Program-made: the position numbers and the translations under genes
DNA from: an uncultured bacterium
GTDB taxonomy: Bacteria; Hydrogenedentota; Hydrogenedentia; Hydrogenedentales; CAILVY01
Length of the DNA: 6,990 nt
Assembly: GCA_937951485.1 (NCBI GenBank)
Contig: CALEDJ010000042.1
Location: 1 to 6,990 of the forward strand
Direction: 5' to 3'
Part shown: positions 6,123 to 6,990 of the stretch, one piece after another
Layout: each line of letters opens with the position of its first letter
How positions within the stretch are numbered: position 1 is the first letter of the stretch
The notes under the pieces: generated by a model
Databases searched by the model: none
Seen by the model: only the letters and a program-made list of their open reading frames with translations
Told to the model about the DNA's origin: nothing

Positions 6123-6668
6123 TTACCACTCAATCGGCGTTATCTCCAAATCCGCATGGTCATCTTTTCCCTCAACATAGAAACGCGCGGACGAAAACCG
6201 CCAGTCCTCAGGATACCGTACAAGTCCTTTGCGGCAGGGATTATCATGCAAATAGTCCAGTTTCTGCCGCCAGAACCCTTCCGAGGCAATGGCTATGGGG
6301 TGTTGGCCCGGTTGCCAGAAACGGCGCATTCGGTCCGATGCGGCGCCGTCCCGAAATGCCTTGCTGAACATGGGGGGAAGATGCTTCGCCACGTAGTCAA
6401 GCATCGCGCGCCCGGTGTATTTGCGAAATGCATTCCAGGATTCCGCCAATCTGCCGGAATTGTGATCCTTGTCAAAGACGATCACATGCAAATGCGTCGG
6501 CATGATTACGTAAGCGTTGATGCGCAGTTCCGCGTTCACAACGCAATACGTCAAACTATCGGTGACAATCCTGCATGGCATTTCGTTGATGAAGACCGGT
6601 AGCCATTGAAACACGGAACATGTGATGAAATAGACGGAACAGTCTTCGTGAATGCGATGCGTGTACAT
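6123..6668 (-). CDS. rayT: REP-associated tyrosine transposase (RAYT, Y1/HUH family)
   Basis: This 181-residue protein matches the Y1_Tnp single-stranded-DNA transposase fold related to IS200/IS605 TnpA. Features seen: VYFITCSVF (12-20), the HUH-type metal-binding motif MPTHLHVIV (56-64, H59 and H61), and a basic central region around 82-120 ending in RRFWQPGQH. The RAYT-typical segment QKLDYLHDNPCRKGLV (135-150) carries the likely nucleophile Tyr139, and DWRFSSAR is at 155-162. No residue needed for activity is obviously missing and the length is usual for the family. RAYTs bind and nick REP hairpins and are often single-copy, domesticated genes flanked by their REPs. Here inverted, near-identical REP arrays flank the gene on both sides. 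The start is ATG 6668, without an evident Shine-Dalgarno. Its last 11 nt can overlap the TTG-initiated frame of apbE downstream on the same strand. Confidence 0.9.
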   Translation of the reverse strand: MYTHRIHEDCSVYFITCSVFQWLPVFINEMPCRIVTDSLTYCVVNAELRINAYVIMPTHLHVIVFDKDHNSGRLAESWNAFRKYTGRAMLDYVAKHLPPMFSKAFRDGAASDRMRRFWQPGQHPIAIASEGFWRQKLDYLHDNPCRKGLVRYPEDWRFSSARFYVEGKDDHADLEITPIEW

Positions 6669-6675
6669 GGGGAAT

Positions 6676-6704
6676 AGGTTAGCGGGACGGGAAAGGAATG
6701 TAAA
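6676..6704 (-). promoter_or_regulatory. Candidate promoter for the RAYT gene
   Basis: On the minus strand TTTACA (6704-6699) is followed after 17 nt by TAACCT (6681-6676), a modest -10. Only 7 nt separate this -10 from the ATG, so transcription would begin close to the start codon and give a leaderless mRNA. That fits the absence of a Shine-Dalgarno. The -35 directly abuts the right repeat array. Confidence 0.35.
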
Positions 6705-6770
6705 GCGCGCAATATGGAGACCTTCGGTCGGGGCTGTGCGCGCAATATGGAGACCTTCGGTCGGGGCTGT
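6705..6770 (+). repeat. 33-bp tandem duplication at the RAYT-proximal end of the right array
   Basis: Two perfect 33-bp copies, 6705-6737 and 6738-6770, start GCGCGCAATATGGAG and contain a small GACC-TTC-GGTC hairpin. This is the module that begins each arm of the inverted repeat; the left side has it once. Confidence 0.9.
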
Positions 6771-6799
6771 GGCACGGTCAGGAGACCGGCCACAACAAA
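6744..6799 (+). repeat. Right inverted-repeat arm of the RAYT element
   Basis: This 56-bp arm is inverted relative to 6056-6112 and near-identical to it. It contains the GACC/GGTC mini-hairpin and then the full REP hairpin at 6768-6794 (TGTGGC, bulged A, CGGTC, loop AGGA, GACCG, GCCACA). The orientation of both arms points away from the transposase gene. Confidence 0.85.
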
Positions 6800-6990
6800 A
6801 GTCAGGAGACCGGCCACAACAAAGGCACGGTCAGGAGACCGGCCACAACAAAGGTGTGCTGATTGGCGACGCACTGGAGACCTTCGGTCGGGGCTGTGGC
6901 ACGGTCAGGAGACCGGCCACAACAAAAGTCAGGAGACCGGCCACAACAAAGGCACGGTCAGGAGACCGGCCACAACAAAGGTGTGCTGAT
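6748..6990 (+). repeat. Right REP array: 127-bp higher-order tandem repeat (continues past window)
   Basis: Two identical 116-bp copies (6748-6863 and 6875-6990) are separated by 11 bp, giving a 127-bp period. Each holds one mini-hairpin module, one complete REP hairpin, a 5'-truncated REP (6801-6823 and 6928-6950), a shorter-stem REP (6824-6852 and 6951-6979), and the tail GTGTGCTGAT. The second copy ends exactly at the window edge, so the array probably continues. All frames are open over long stretches, but the apparent peptides are translated repeats, not genes. Confidence 0.88.

Noticed and set aside
4814-6367. Long plus-strand open frame (517 codons)
   Set aside because: It runs antisense through apbE, the REP array and part of RAYT; the translation has no recognisable domain.
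6714-6989. Plus-strand frame of 91 codons starting METFGRG
   Set aside because: The whole translation is REP modules read through; the 127-bp period is not a multiple of three, so the peptide changes frame between copies.

Overview
This window looks like chromosomal DNA from a GC-rich, environmental Gram-negative-type bacterium. The long Gly-Glu linker, the ApbE lipoprotein and the dense REP-like repeats resemble what is seen in Candidatus Hydrogenedentes and related Planctomycetota/Lentisphaerota-like lineages. That placement is an inference from style, not from a marker gene. There are six protein genes, no rRNA or tRNA, and no CRISPR.

Left part (1-1200): the window opens inside a gene for a probably exported alpha/beta hydrolase. 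Its visible N-terminal part is 25 consecutive Gly-Glu dipeptides, encoded by two nearly identical 72-bp blocks. It converges with a minus-strand glycosyltransferase gene. Between them lie a small hairpin and a 39-bp direct repeat that duplicates the glycosyltransferase's last codons.

Middle (1167-4765): a minus-strand pair with overlapping ends encodes a PAP2-superfamily membrane phosphatase and a GT39/ArnT-like polytopic glycosyltransferase. Together they suggest polyprenyl-phosphate-linked envelope glycosylation. A gap of about 400 bp separates this pair from a divergent plus-strand PAPS-dependent sulfotransferase with a clear Shine-Dalgarno and an upstream TTGACA element.

Right part (4880-6990), the most interesting region: a minus-strand gene for a RAYT (REP-associated tyrosine transposase, Y1/HUH family, HLH motif plus candidate Tyr) is bracketed by near-identical 56-57 bp inverted repeats. 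Each of these is the start of an outward-facing array of REP-like hairpins. The left array has three perfect 39-bp units plus partial units and runs directly into the 5' end of an apbE gene (FAD:protein FMN transferase, lipoprotein). The repeats keep the reading frame open, so they appear to supply the start codon and the N-terminal residues of the ApbE signal peptide. The right array contains a 33-bp tandem duplication and a 127-bp higher-order repeat that runs off the window end. The region reads as a self-contained RAYT/REP element that has captured or overwritten a neighbouring gene's start.
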